From the NCBI GenBank assembly GCA_004380135.1, contig QXCR01000103.1, forward strand, positions 47,579 through 111,578: 64,000 nt of DNA. Direction: 5' to 3'. Below the pieces are notes generated by a model. It did not search any database. It saw nothing but the letters and a program-made list of their open reading frames with translations, and was not told the DNA's origin. The stretch is from Stemphylium vesicarium. Its lineage: Eukaryota; Ascomycota; Dothideomycetes; Pleosporales; Pleosporaceae. Of the stretch, positions 21,136 through 32,466 are shown piece by piece (positions within the stretch are counted from its first letter, which is position 1; each line of letters opens with the position of its first letter). The translations under genes were made by a program, and so were the position numbers.

Positions 21136-21925
21136 TTACGCTTCGCCAAACAGACGAGCGGTAATGTCGCCCATGTAGGCCTCCTCCAGTTCGTAGTCCT
21201 CGCCGCCCATCCGGTCAATGCCGACGTACTCAAATGCAGCGACGACGGCCTCGACATCGAAGCCCATGGCCACAAACCGATCGACTAGGTCCTTGTTGTA
21301 CCCCTTGTACGCGGCGAGCTTGGACTTTTCCTCGTTCTGCTTCGCCTGCTGTGCCTTCTTCTTGATGGATGCTGCTGTGGCACCACCACTGCCCTCGGCA
21401 ATCTCCTTCTGCGGTGCGCCGGCAAACTTGACGGCCCATTCGCGGGCCTTGTGCTCGAACTCAGCAGGGTTGCGAATCAGCATGCTGGCTACCTCTGCAT
21501 CTTGTGGATCCTTTGGCTCGGGTGTGCTGAGGAGAGATTGGAGCGAAATGAGGGCGGACTTGATGGTCAGAACTGGTGACCATTGCGACGATAGTGTGTC
21601 TAAGCAGATGGCGCCCTGTATTTGTTAGTTTACTAGAGTTTCCTAGAGCTGCACAGCGACTTACCGTCTGTGAGCTGACATTGGGGTGCCAGATCTTGGT
21701 CTCGAACTTCATGACGGGCGGGCGGAAAGGGTACTCGCTCGGGATCTTGATGTCGACGAAGTAGGTAGCGCCTTCATATGGTGTGTCGGGCGGCCCCAAG
21801 AACTGGCCCCGCAGATGTGTGAGATCCTCCGCATTGCCTGAGGGTTCGACGACGATCTTGGAGTGCTGGTCACTGTGGATATCGGCAATCTCCTTCGCGA
21901 TGCGCCTAGTTCTATTAGAGGCCAT
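21136..21925 (-). CDS. ubc1: Ubiquitin-conjugating enzyme E2 with UBA domain (Ubc1/UBE2K type)
   Basis: This E2 carries ubiquitin as a thioester and extends chains, chiefly K48 type, for proteasomal degradation. Exons 21665-21925 and 21136-21615 give 246 residues. The UBC fold spans about 1-150, with FLGPPDTPYEGATYFVDI, the KIWHPNVSSQTG stretch and the catalytic Cys91 in GAICLD just after the intron. After a Lys/Gln-rich linker the C-terminus has a UBA domain (DLVDRFVAMGFDVEAVVAAF). This layout separates Ubc1/UBE2K from other E2s. The intron (21616-21664) has GTAAGT and ATACAG ends. An upstream in-frame extension exists but the Met at 21925 matches the family start. It is head-to-head with Rpt2. 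Confidence 0.95.
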
Positions 21926-22635
21926 GGTTGTGCGTTTCGGCTGGCTGAATGTGGTTGATGAAGTCAAAGTAGAAAGTGTAAAGCGCAGAGTTGGAAGAAG
22001 TAGGCAGCAGGTGGGTGCGATCAAGGTATTTCTAGACGTGGAAGTCAGCCTGAGGCCCGCGAAGTGATCCAGGCTCCACCAAGACCAGGTGCGGGGAAAG
22101 TGTGATTCACGCTGTTGGAAAATGCGAGAAGAAGCCGTGACGTCCGATCAGGTTGTGAAGCAATGGGTAGAGCGCTCAACTTACCAGTACCGTGATTGCG
22201 ATTGCGATAGCTGAGTTAAGTACCTGAGGACCCGCGTGGGGAGCTTGCAGTGGCTCACCGGCGGGGGTTCAAGCTTGTCGGGTGATGTTATCGCTGGAAA
22301 TGCGGAGAATGTTTGGGGGAAGAAGAGAAGTTGGAGTGAATTCGTGCGCTCAGTCAAAAGTACAAGACTATCGGAACCGGCCTTACGTGTCTGTCGTTGT
22401 ATGGAAGTAGAAGGGTGAGGCTTCCAGCGGTTCGAGTGCAGTGACGCCACAGAGCACTAACCCCGATCCTCCGACATCCACGAGCTTCGGAATCAGCGCA
22501 TCAACACCTCTTACAAACAACCACCGCCTCACTCGCTCCCATCGCCCTCACCACCACCCTCGCTGTGGTGCTCTATACTCTACCCAATACATCAACGTAA
22601 TCCCGTGATCCACATTCCTCGACTGAACGCGTGCC
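21926..22635. promoter_or_regulatory. Bidirectional promoter, E2 / proteasome ATPase Rpt2
   Basis: This 710-bp stretch separates the divergent ubc1 and rpt2 starts. I looked for the yeast proteasome element GGTGGCAAA and did not see it. A stretch near 22160-22275 superficially resembles tRNA D- and T-arms but does not fold as one. Confidence 0.45.
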
Positions 22636-24216
22636 ATGGTAAGGTCGCCTCCGCCCCGAAACACTATCAACGCCATGCTAATGATAAACAGGGTAACCAG
22701 CAGTCGAGTGCAGGAGGCGGCGGGCCTCCCGGCGATGACAAGAACAAGAAGGATAAGGTATGTGCTTTTGAAGATGGTCGGAATGATAGCTCTCGGGAGT
22801 CCGCTATCTGTTGCCTCACCGCAGATACTGACAATCGCCTCTAGAAGGAGAAGCCAAAGTACGAGCCCCCGCCACAACCCACAACCCGCATCGGCCGTAA
22901 GAAGAAGAAGGCGGCTGGCCCCAGTGCCGCTGCGAAGCTCCCGACCGTCTACCCGACCGCGCGATGCAAGCTACGATACCTCCGAATGCAGCGCATTCAC
23001 GACCACCTGTTATTAGAAGAGGAGTACGTCGAGAACCAGGAGCGTCTTCGCAAGGCAAAGGCTGTCAAGGAAGGAAACGCGCCCGTTGCGCAGGCCGGGG
23101 AGGGCGCCGAGGACCGGAACGCGGATGAGCGCTCTCGCGTCGATGACATGCGAGGCAGTCCAATGGGCGTCGGCAATCTCGAGGAACTCATCGATGACGA
23201 CCACGCTATCGTTTCCAGCGCCACGGGCCCCGAATACTACGTCTCCATCATGTCTTTCGTCGACAAGGATCTGTTGGAGCCTGGAGCGAGCATTCTTCTG
23301 CATCATAAGTCTGTCTCGGTAGTCGGTGTTCTCACAGACGATGCGGATCCATCAGTTTCCGTCATGAAGCTGGACAAGGCACCCACGGAGTCGTACGGAG
23401 ACATTGGTGGTCTGGAGCTACAGATCCAGGAAGTACGAGAGGCGGTCGAGCTGCCTCTTCTACATCCTGAGCTGTACGAGGAGATGGGTATCAAGCCACC
23501 GAAAGGTGTCATCCTCTACGGTGCACCCGGTACCGGAAAGACACTTCTGGCCAAGGCTGTGGCCAACCAGACCAGTGCAACTTTCCTGCGTATCGTTGGT
23601 AGTGAGCTGATTCAGAAGTACCTCGGAGACGGTCCCAGGCTAGTACGACAGCTGTTCCAGACCGCCGCGGAGAACGCTCCCTCCATTGTCTTCATTGACG
23701 AAATCGACGCCATTGGAACAAAGAGATACGAATCGCAATCTGGAGGTGAACGCGAAATCCAGAGAACCATGTTGGAGCTCCTGAACCAGCTGGATGGTTT
23801 CGACGACCGTGGTGACATCAAGGTTATCATGGCTACCAACAAGATCGAGACACTAGACCCCGCCCTTATTCGTCCTGGACGTATCGATCGAAAGATTCTC
23901 TTCGAGAACCCCGACCGTAAGCTGAATCATAACTCCTGACAATAACAATGCTGACCATCGTACAGAAACCACAAAGAAGAAGATCTTTACGCTCCACACC
24001 TCCAAGATGTCTCTCAACGAGGATGTCGATCTCGACGAGTTCATCAACCAAAAGGACGATCTTTCTGGTGCTGACATCAAGGCCATCTGCTCCGAAGCCG
24101 GACTCATGGCTCTCCGTGAGCGTCGTATGCGGGTCAATATGGAGGACTTCAGGACTGCGAGGGAGCGTGTTCTTAAGACGAAGACTGAGGGTGAGCCAGA
24201 GGGCTTGTATCTGTAA
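22636..24216 (+). CDS. rpt2: 26S proteasome regulatory ATPase Rpt2
   Basis: Rpt2 is one of six AAA ATPases at the base of the 19S particle; it unfolds substrates and opens the 20S gate. Exons 22636-22638 (only ATG), 22692-22757, 22845-23916 and 23966-24216 give 463 residues. Joining the first two exons yields MGNQQS, a myristoylation-type start as in other Rpt2 proteins, which supports the three-base first exon. A Lys-rich N-terminus and OB region precede the AAA domain with Walker A GAPGTGKT (249-256), Walker B IVFIDEID and the SRH region ending RPGRIDRKI. The C-terminus GLYL is the HbYX-type gate-opening tail. Splice junctions all keep frame (PDQTTKKKIF at the last). It is divergent from the ubc1 gene. 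Confidence 0.95.
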
Positions 24217-25267
24217 GCGATCGGAGAGGAAGGAACGTCTGGTACCATATTCAAGACTCGGTTGCATGCAAGTGTACTGCCCAATGTGATGGCCTGGTCA
24301 TGATAGACTTATAATCTTCATCGCTAGTCAGCATCCTGTTTCAAGGAATTCCTTCTGTCAGTGATGCAAATCTAGTGGCCGTTGTGCCATTAAGCTTTGT
24401 CTCATGTTGTGGGGGTCGGCGGCTCTTTCCATCTAGCAGGTCTCAGCATCTCCACGTGCATAGTCCCACATCAATAACGTCACCTTTCCGAGATCTTACT
24501 ACACCCTTTTCCTTTCTCCCCCGTCTCAGCAACAAAATAAGCGTATATGCCGCAGCCCCTGCGGATACCGGCAGTCGTCGACACTCCAGCCAAGTTCAGG
24601 CTTTCGGACTGAGTGACCGATGCCGCCTTCAACGGATGCTACCGGTTGCAACCCTCTCTACTCTCCTCTCGTGAAGATGCGAATATCGGAAAAAACGCTC
24701 TGTCGAACATGTCGCTACGCGCGCGTTGATGAAGACGGTCACCCCGAGGGTTTTCACTGACTGAAGGGTAAACCCATCCGATGCAATTCAGAATTGATTT
24801 AGGTCGCTTTTCTTTTTGACCTTTCACTTCCGCAGTTCTCTGGGACTAGAAGGACACGTGGGAACGTTGTGGATAATCGTCTATGCCTTTATCTCTATTC
24901 CTCCGGCTTGACTCAGTATCGAGGCACAGATCCTCTATTGGCTAACTGATCGGATGTGTTTTGCATGTGACCGTTGTCAAAAATTCAAATCCGTTTGTGA
25001 AAAGAGCACCTTCACTCGGGTTGTGAAGAGCGTCGTGGGCAGCACAGGAGTGAGAGACCTACGCTAGCCCGTTGCCCTCCAGGCATATATAATCGCGCCC
25101 ACATGATCTTTTTATCCTACTGTCTTCTCCGCCCAACAGTCTCATTCAACGCAGCTCACTGGATTCATCGACGGATACTTCTGCCGCGCCTGTGGCTAGC
25201 TCAGTTGCAGTCACTGATTACAAGTGTTTGGCTACAGCTCTCAACGGTACCCTACAGGTCAATCGCA
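24217..25267. other. Intergenic, 1 kb, with promoter of the next gene
   Basis: No gene is supported. Near the right end a TATATAATC box (25085) precedes the start at 25268. An ATG at 25103 is in frame but lies too close to the TATA box to be in the usual transcript. Confidence 0.55.
25085..25092 (+). promoter_or_regulatory. TATA box upstream of hypothetical nuclear protein gene
   Basis: ATATATAA lies about 175 bp before the preferred start codon at 25268. It argues against use of the in-frame ATG at 25103. Confidence 0.45.
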
Positions 25268-27518
25268 ATGGACATAGCTGCCCCCACCTTTAGCTCTCTC
25301 AACAAGCCGCAGAAACGCGCGCTCATCTTGCGAGATCAGCTGCGCTACGTCGACCCGAAACATCTCAACGAGTTCCTTGAAGGAGTCGTCAATGATGAGC
25401 CACCAACATACACTAAGATTAACGGCGTAATCAAGCCTGAACTTACTTTTGTCACACTCAAGGAAAAAGCCACTCGATTTGATCTTGGCAATGTTTTGCT
25501 TCCTGAAGAAAACAACGCCGTTCACCGAGTTTACTTGGTGGTGGAAAACGGTGAAATACAGATGCGCGCCGAAGATCCGCTTCCGCAAGACGAAAACGTC
25601 CCGGGCTCTCTCCCTATCCATGGATTCATCGCAAAAGGCACCGTACCATTATTCAGGGAGAAGTTTCAAGCCATGTATGCCAGGATGAACAGCATCAACG
25701 AAGCTAGACGCGCGGCTTACAAGATGCCAAACCAGGCCCCGAAATTGTTCCATGAAGGAAAAGTACGTCATTTTCACCTGACCTGACAAGCTCAACTACT
25801 CCAATGCCTTTGATGAATATTCCTTGTTAATATTCTAATAAATGGTTTCAGACTCTTGCAAGGCTCGATCCGTCCAAAGCCGAGCAGGATCAAGCTGGTA
25901 TACAGTGTAAGTATAAGATATTCTCTTACCATATTCAGCCTGACAAGTGGTAGCAAGAAGATCGCGAAAGCGTGAGCGCAATGAACAAGTCGTACCGCAT
26001 GTGTCCAACAAGCGTAAGCGCAAAGGGCTTGACATTATCCCGGAAGATGCGAAGAGCAGAACATTCGATACCGTCCCAAGCCACGTCAAGATCGACTTGT
26101 TCAACAGTATCGTCAAGGCTGCGTTTCCTAACTTCGACAACTTGATGATAGCGTCCTGGAACGTCATTTCTATCTACACAGCATGTGGTAGCGACTTTCC
26201 CGAACTGCATAGAGCAATCGTCGACTTGAAGAGTGTTCTTCAAGACTTTGATGAGGCCTTTGGTAGTCGTGTAGATCGAGCGGCTCCCAAGTATAGGCAC
26301 GATTTTGGCGGTCCTGCGCGCTCTGGAGAGGGCGACAAAGATAATCTGGATTGCAGTCTGCGCCGCAAAGGCACTATCAACAACGATCGAGCTCAACCCG
26401 GCGATGAGGACAAGAATGAAGATCACTCTGCGTTGACGGCTTGCTCGGCGAACGAAAATGTAGGGGATGCTGCAAACCGCGCCCACGACTCTGCTGTCAG
26501 TGAGCCTGTCCAAGAACAGAATGAGTCCAGTACACCGGAGGACAATCGTGAGCAGGTCGAGAACGAGGATGAACCCGACATGACAGTTCGGCCATCAAGT
26601 TTGCAATCGACTCAACAACTTGAAGGTGTTGGTGGGGAAAAGGTAGAAGGCGACGACGATGACGATCAGATCCCTCACATGGATCCCCGTCTGAGCTCTA
26701 GGACGAGTCGTCATAGTGGTGTCTATCAGCACGGTTCTCAGCACATGGCCGAAACTCATCTCGGTGGTAGCACGCTCACCTCTGCAAGATTCTTACCGAC
26801 CCAGGAATGCCGAGCGTCTGCTTATAAGCACGTCAAGAAATCCAGAGAACAGAATGGCAAAGGCGATGCAGGAGAACGCGAAGAGATTCTGTCACAGGCT
26901 ACTAGCCCAGAGCTTGCTCTGCGTCATGAGGAACAGCCTTGTTCCACCGGCAAAGCCAGCGCGCTTCCCAGCCTTCAAAAGGTCACTTCTACCCCGACAG
27001 CGAAGTCTTCTCACGTGAACGAGACAGAGCTACTTCCAGAGCACGAAAAATACCCCTCTCACTTCGACGAACAACACCCTCCTCAGCCTCCATCCCTACC
27101 AACACCTCCCCCCAAGAAGCAGAAGAAGAAGCACGACCTCTCCGACTACAGCCCCGATACCTTGCATAGAAAACTCCAGGAGCGCAAAACCCATCTCGTC
27201 AACTCCTTTGGCAGCATGAACAACGTTCCCGCATCGCACATGACACCCATCCACCAACTCGAAACCGCCATCAAGCAGCGCAAGAGGAACGACGCTCAAG
27301 GGAGAACTAGCAAAGAGCGGAGCGCGAGTGTTTCTAGAGAGAGTGCTAGGCGTCCACCTGGTACACCGAGTGGTGGCATGTTTGGCACGTATCTTGGTAA
27401 CTCTGTTCTTGGCGCGAAGAAGACTGCGGGCATCGCGCCGGCGGCTCCCATGTATCCTAACGCAGGAAGGAGGGACTCTAGGGATGGCGATCCGTCGAGC
27501 GGACGACATGGACCCTAG
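25268..27518 (+). CDS. Large hydrophilic protein, probably nuclear, unknown function
   Basis: I do not recognise a family. Exons 25268-25762, 25852-25906 and 25954-27518 give 704 residues. Introns are 89 and 47 nt with GTACGT and GTAAGT donors. The first 165 residues look folded (RDQLRYVDPKHLNEFLEGVV, FGFIAKGTVPLF-like core). A basic cluster around residue 200 (NKRKRKGLD) and another near 570 (PKKQKKKHD) are nuclear-signal-like. Residues about 180-250 again look ordered and helical (DTVPSHVKIDLFNSIVKAAF). The middle is long, acidic and disordered. The C-terminus has a helical patch (LSDYSPDTLHRKLQERKTHL) and a Ser/Arg-rich tail. Together this suggests a chromatin or transcription scaffold, but that is inference. 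Confidence 0.8.
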
Positions 27519-27989
27519 AGGGTGGTTACTGAGCATTGCCGGTTGGTTTCCAGTGTGTTAGGCTGCCCTGGGAAGGAAAGCGTCCAAGTACTTGAAAAGA
27601 AGAAACTTCGACTGGTGTATTATAGGGCGTTTGCTGTCAGCGATATGGACCTGCGTTTGTTTTTGCGAAGATGATGACGAGCTTGAGGCCATGTCGCTAG
27701 TCTTTTGGATCCGGCGGGGATAATGAGGAGGGGCTACCTACCGGACGGATAGCAAACGAACAAAACAAGTCATCAAAGTCCAGCTGTGACTCTAATAAGA
27801 AAGAATGGTTCTAGATACCCCATTGCCTCGAAGATGAAAACTCCATTCTTCTATTAAGTCGAGTTTGCGCCTTTGGTATCATTTTTCACCCCTTTTGGAA
27901 GATCGCCTATACTCCAGTCCAATATACCCAATCCCAATAGAACTCCCATATCATACATAACACCCACCCTCACGCTCAACATGCCACCG
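27519..27989. other. Intergenic between convergent genes
   Basis: This is the 3' flank of the hypothetical nuclear protein (+) and cyclin H (-). No gene is seen. Confidence 0.6.
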
Positions 27990-29316
27990 CTACTCAGCCT
28001 TCGGCAACTCAGGCCCCCAAAAAGCATCCGACTCCTTCTCATACCCCTCCCTTGCCAACTTCCTCCTCTTAGCCTTACTCTCCTCCAACGCATCCCCCTG
28101 CACGGCATCCCTCTTCTGCGCCTGATTCAACTTGACAAGATCAACCTTATCAGGATCCCTACAATTCTTCAACTTCTGCACGAGGCCCTTGACCTCGGCT
28201 TTATGTTTCGCCTCGCGGGCATCGCGCTCGGGTGTCGAAAGCGTGGTATAGACGTACAAGCGGTGCGACGAGATGAGGTGGGCGCAAGCCCGCAGTGTCG
28301 CAAGCGTCTTCTCGTAGAGCGGGTGAGACGCGGGGAGTTTGGTGGAGAGGTAGAAGAGCGTTAAGGGCTCGTCGGCGAGCAGGTGGGCTGAGAGCCAGAT
28401 CTGGGATGGCGTGTAGAGGAAATAGGCATCTGTGAGGACGGCGATGGTGCGCAGGGTGTTTGTGGCTACGCCGTAGGCGGCGTGGATGCGCTCTTCGACT
28501 TTCTTCTCTGGCAGCTTGATTGCGGGGCCACCACCGGATTTCGGTGGCAGAGAGAGGATTTTCGTTTGTACGTCCTTTGGGGACATGCCTTGGGCGGGGC
28601 CTTGGTATTTTCCGTGCGCCATCTCCAGCAGCTCCATGTGCCCGGCTTTTATGGCGCGGAAGGGGTGCCGCACGTCGAGGTTGTAGCGCAGCCCTTGCAT
28701 GATGATGTATTCTGGGGCCAGCACGTCTTCGCTCGTTACATTGCGGCCGGCGCCCTCGGCGTACTGTGAGACGTGGATGTTGAAGAGCTCGATTTTGGTC
28801 GCCATGAACATTATCGTGCGCAAGATCGTGTTGACGTGGTATGTCATGGGCGAGTTGTATAGGTAGAAGCGGCGGAGGAATTGGATACATGTTGCCTGGG
28901 AAATGTTAATATACAGTAGAATCTGGTGTATAATAGTAAATGGAACATACAACAACGTTCAAGGGAAAACTGTAGTGGTTTCCTAGTGCTATGGCGCGCT
29001 CACAGAACTCGTCTACTATCTTCAACTCTTCTTCCGCTGTCAGACAGTTGACCTCGGTCGCTGTCTGCATGCCCGAGTTTGGAGTATTCGCTCCGCTGGT
29101 CCCGCTTCCATTCTCCTTGTCTACACCAGACGCTGCACCGTCATTGTCTACCGCATCTTGGGCGCGTTGTGCTCGCACGCGCGCAAGATTCGCCTTGACG
29201 CGCTCGGTGGCCTGGACATTGATTCTCAATCGCTGTTCAGCTAGTTGGGCGCGGGTAAAGGACCAATTCCGATATTGCGTCGAGCTGCGGTAGAGATCGT
29301 CCTCTGTGAGCTTCAT
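27990..29316 (-). CDS. ccl1: Cyclin H homologue (Ccl1), TFIIH/CAK subunit
   Basis: Cyclin H pairs with the CDK7/Kin28 kinase in TFIIH, which phosphorylates the RNA polymerase II tail and activates CDKs. Exons 28951-29316 and 27990-28895 give 423 residues. The start MKLTEDDLYRSSTQYRNWSF and the N-terminal helix (QRLRINVQATERVKANL) are typical of the family. The cyclin box follows a Gly/Asn-rich insert and contains ATCIQFLRRFYLYNSPMTYH, KIELFNIHVSQYA and EYIIMQGLRYNLDVRHPFRA. A second cyclin fold covers residues about 265-345, and a charged tail ends in FWGPELPKAE. The 55-nt intron has GTATGT and CCCAG ends and splits the cyclin box between residues 122 and 123. Confidence 0.9.
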
Positions 29317-30844
29317 GGTCGGGTCCCGTGGTGATTGGTGGAGGCCGGATACGGAAGCTGGGGTTAGGTGTGTGGGACTTTGGGGCTTTGGGCGGTGCTG
29401 ATGCGACGGTGCTGAGGTACGGCAGGTTTTGCCGAGGCTGGAGCGCTTTCATTCCGCTGTCTATCTTCCTATCGTCCACATCTCACCATCGCACTTTCAT
29501 ATCGCATCCCCCGGATCCATGGCAAGCTGTTCAAGCTTTCAGAGCCAGGGCTGTTTGCATTGATTTACAGACCGTACCTGCCCATCTCCCAGGACACAGG
29601 TACTCAGTACCACTGCCATGGTTGGCACTTATCACTAGCAAGGTCACGAAGCATGCAGCTTGTCATGCGCCGAGCCAATTGCCCCCAGAGGCCATATTAG
29701 TATTCTCCGCAAAGGCCTCAATCGTGCTCAAGAGAAGGCTCAATTGCGCTCATGAGATGCTTGGGTCACGTCTAGAGATCAAGTCCTACAAGAGGCTCTT
29801 CACCCCCGCCCTCGTTTCCATCCCGTCTTCCTTCCCCAGGTCGTTGCACCTTTCTCTTGTCTGTCGCCACATTGGTTTTTGCCTCATCTCCGCTATCTGT
29901 ATTCTCAACGGACCTTTCGCCAAGGCCGAGCATGGAGATCGGCCTCTCCGCTTCCCTGAGCTATAGTGCTCTGCGATAAGGAACTCGGGCCTCTACATGT
30001 ACCGACAAGCGCGGCTTCAACACCGCATCTGTGCTTCCGCCTTGCCTGCTGCCTGCCATAAGATGGACCGGATGAAGACCGGCTTGCAGCGTTGGGCAGC
30101 CTGAGAGCACGCCGTTCGAGGGACTGTGTCGCCATACCCGACTCAACATACCCATACTGGAAGGAGCCTGCACATCAATGCTTCGGCTAAAGTCTATCAT
30201 CGGCTTGCAATAGCCCACGTATTCTACCGCCTTCTTAGACGCCGCCGTCAGACATCAGGGTCCTGCGTTTCTTTTCCCATGGCGCACATATTCGTGGGTG
30301 GTGCTTGGCAACAGAAGCAGCTGCCTGTTCTGGTTACGTTATCTACCAACCGACATCTCCGCTGGAGCAGATCCCACTTTAGTTTGCACCGCATTCGCTG
30401 TAGCCCCGCCACGCTCTCGACCAGGCTGCCCTGTACAATACTGGGGTACACCAGCCGTAGTCGTACACTTTTATGCTCGGCTCCAAGGCGGAACCTCTGC
30501 CAAGCACGACGCTGCTCTCGGCGCACATGAACGCACGCCTGCGAACCTCTTCCCCAAGACTTCTCCAAGGTTTGCCCAGCGCACCACTGCACACAACGGC
30601 CACTGTTGTTGCTTCTACACGGGTCTTGGATGCTTATACTAGTTTTTCGGAACACCTACGATAGGAAGGAGGTATAGTGATGATAATCATTCACAGCCTT
30701 CTGCACCCGGGAAAACGATGAGCGAGTCGGTGCCACCGGAGTGGTAGTGTAGAGGGGGATGATATATAACATGCATGCGTGTGCTCCCAGATTTTCGGAT
30801 TATCATCAACTGCCAATCGTCAATTCGCAGTCTTGTTCATAACG
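29317..30844. other. Intergenic, 1.5 kb, divergent promoters
   Basis: This lies between cyclin H (-) and the LVIVD-repeat protein (+). A 212-codon ORF (29328-29966) has no domain or coherent hydrophobic pattern and is rejected as a gene. A TATA box at 30762 belongs to the right-hand gene. Confidence 0.5.
30762..30769 (+). promoter_or_regulatory. TATA box of LVIVD-repeat protein gene
   Basis: ATATATAA lies 76 bp before the start codon at 30845, the expected spacing for a fungal TATA promoter. Confidence 0.55.
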
Positions 30845-32466
30845 ATGAAGTGGGCTACTCTTACCACGGCTTTGCTGCCTTTGGTCGCTGCCCATGGCTT
30901 TACTCACCAGCAGTATGCCTCTGGAGAGGTTATGGACCTCATGATGTCCGGCAAGGAGGTATGCCGAATCGTCTCATCTTATATAAGAAGACACTGACAG
31001 ATATAGGCTGCATGGGCTAAGCAGCGCGCCGCTGGCAACTACGATAACAAGAAGTGGATGGGTTTCAGTAAGAAGCGCACTGAGAAGAACAAGATTAAGT
31101 GCAAGCATGGTCGCATTGAGGCCGTAGCAAACGACCCCGACCAGACCTACAAGTGCAAGAACATCGACTTGTACGACTTCAAGACGCACGCTGAGCTTGG
31201 CGACGCCGTCGGTGAGGGTAGTGGTTCCTGGGGATGGACGTCCCATGGCCGTGAATTTGTAAGTACCACCGGCTTGATTAAGCCACCCCTGTGTATATCT
31301 CATATCGAATTCGACTGACTCTCAGATAGATTGCCATCGGCCAGACTTACGGTGCTTCTTTCTCCGAGGTCACCAAGGACGGCCAGCTTGAGTATCTTGG
31401 CCGCCTTCCTGCCAACAATGACTCTGTCATCTGGCGCGAGATCAAGGTCGTTCGCGACTCTCTCATTGTCGGATCCGAGGGTGTCGGCCACCACGTCCAA
31501 GTCTTTGACTTGAACAAGCTGCTCGATCTCTCCCCCAAGAAGCCCTACACCTTTGACAAAGTCAAGGATGTTGCTCTTGTCGACATTGCCCAGGGTATCC
31601 GCGGCCGTACCCACACTGTCGTCGCCAACGAGGAGAAGAACTACGCCGTTGCTTGCGGTGCTGGTGGCCGCCCCGGCCGTAATGACACCTGTGCTGGTGG
31701 ACCCATGTTCATCAACATGGACGACCCCACCAACCCCTATGTTGAGGGATGCAATGGCCAGGACGGCTACACCCACGACGCTCAGTGCATTGTCTACCGT
31801 GGTCCCCACAAAAAGTACTACGGTCGTGACATCTGCTACGGCTACAACGAGGACACCCTGACCATCTACGACGTCACCAACAAGAAGGGCATGGGCAACG
31901 CTGGTGCCATCATCTCGCGCACTCCCTACGTCGGTGCTTCCTACACCCACCAGGGATGGGTGCTTGACCCCTACTGGCAGACTCACATCGTCATGGACGA
32001 TGAGCTTGACGAGGGTCAAATCGACCCTAACCGTACTGCCGTCAACTCGCCTGCTCGCGATGGCTTCGCCGTGACCTACGTCTGGGACATCCAGAACCTC
32101 GAGGCTCCCGTTGTCACCGGCCACTACAAGACCACCACCCGCTCCGTCGACCACAACCAGTACGTCTACGACGGTCTTGACTACCAATCCAACTACCAAG
32201 CCGGTCTCCGTATCCTCGATGTCTCCTCCATCCCTAAGTTCCCCGACGCCTCCAAGGTCAAGGAGATTGCCTACTTTGATGTTTACCCTCCGGATGATGT
32301 CAAGCCCGGCGGTGGTGATGCGCTCTGGGACGCTGGTACCTGGTCTGCCTACACTTTCGACTCTGGATACGTTGTCATCAACACCATTGACCGCGGTGTC
32401 TTTGTTGTCAAGCAGGCTGATGTCAAGGGTCTGAGGAAGGGCAAGGGAAAGTACTGGAAGCATTAG
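30845..32466 (+). CDS. Secreted LVIVD-repeat (choice-of-anchor B type) protein
   Basis: Exons 30845-30958, 31007-31258 and 31330-32466 encode 500 residues. Residues 1-16 (MKWATLTTALLPLVAA) form a signal peptide. The body has repeated beta-strand motifs typical of LVIVD/beta-propeller proteins, for example DSLIVGSEGVGHHVQVFDLN, CYGYNEDTLTIYDVTN, GFAVTYVWDIQNLEAPV and GLRILDVSSIPKFPD. Such proteins are annotated as choice-of-anchor B or regulatory-P-domain proteins in fungi, and their biochemical role is not settled. There are several Cys and sequons, as in secreted proteins. Codon use is strongly C-ending and a TATA box is present, so high expression is likely. Introns are 48 and 71 nt. The reverse strand carries a long spurious ORF over the last exon. 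Confidence 0.85.

Noticed and set aside
22155..22285. tRNA-like pieces (ATGGGTAGAGCGC and GGGGTTCAAGC)
   Set aside because: The D-arm-like and T-arm-like pieces are about 100 nt apart, the T stem does not pair and no acceptor stem can be drawn.
29328..29966. 212-codon ORF on the plus strand
   Set aside because: It overlaps the cyclin H promoter, has no domain, signal peptide or steady codon use, and reads like translated non-coding DNA.
31300..32463. 387-codon ORF on the minus strand
   Set aside because: It is the exact antisense of the last exon of the LVIVD-repeat gene, produced by strong C-ending codon use.
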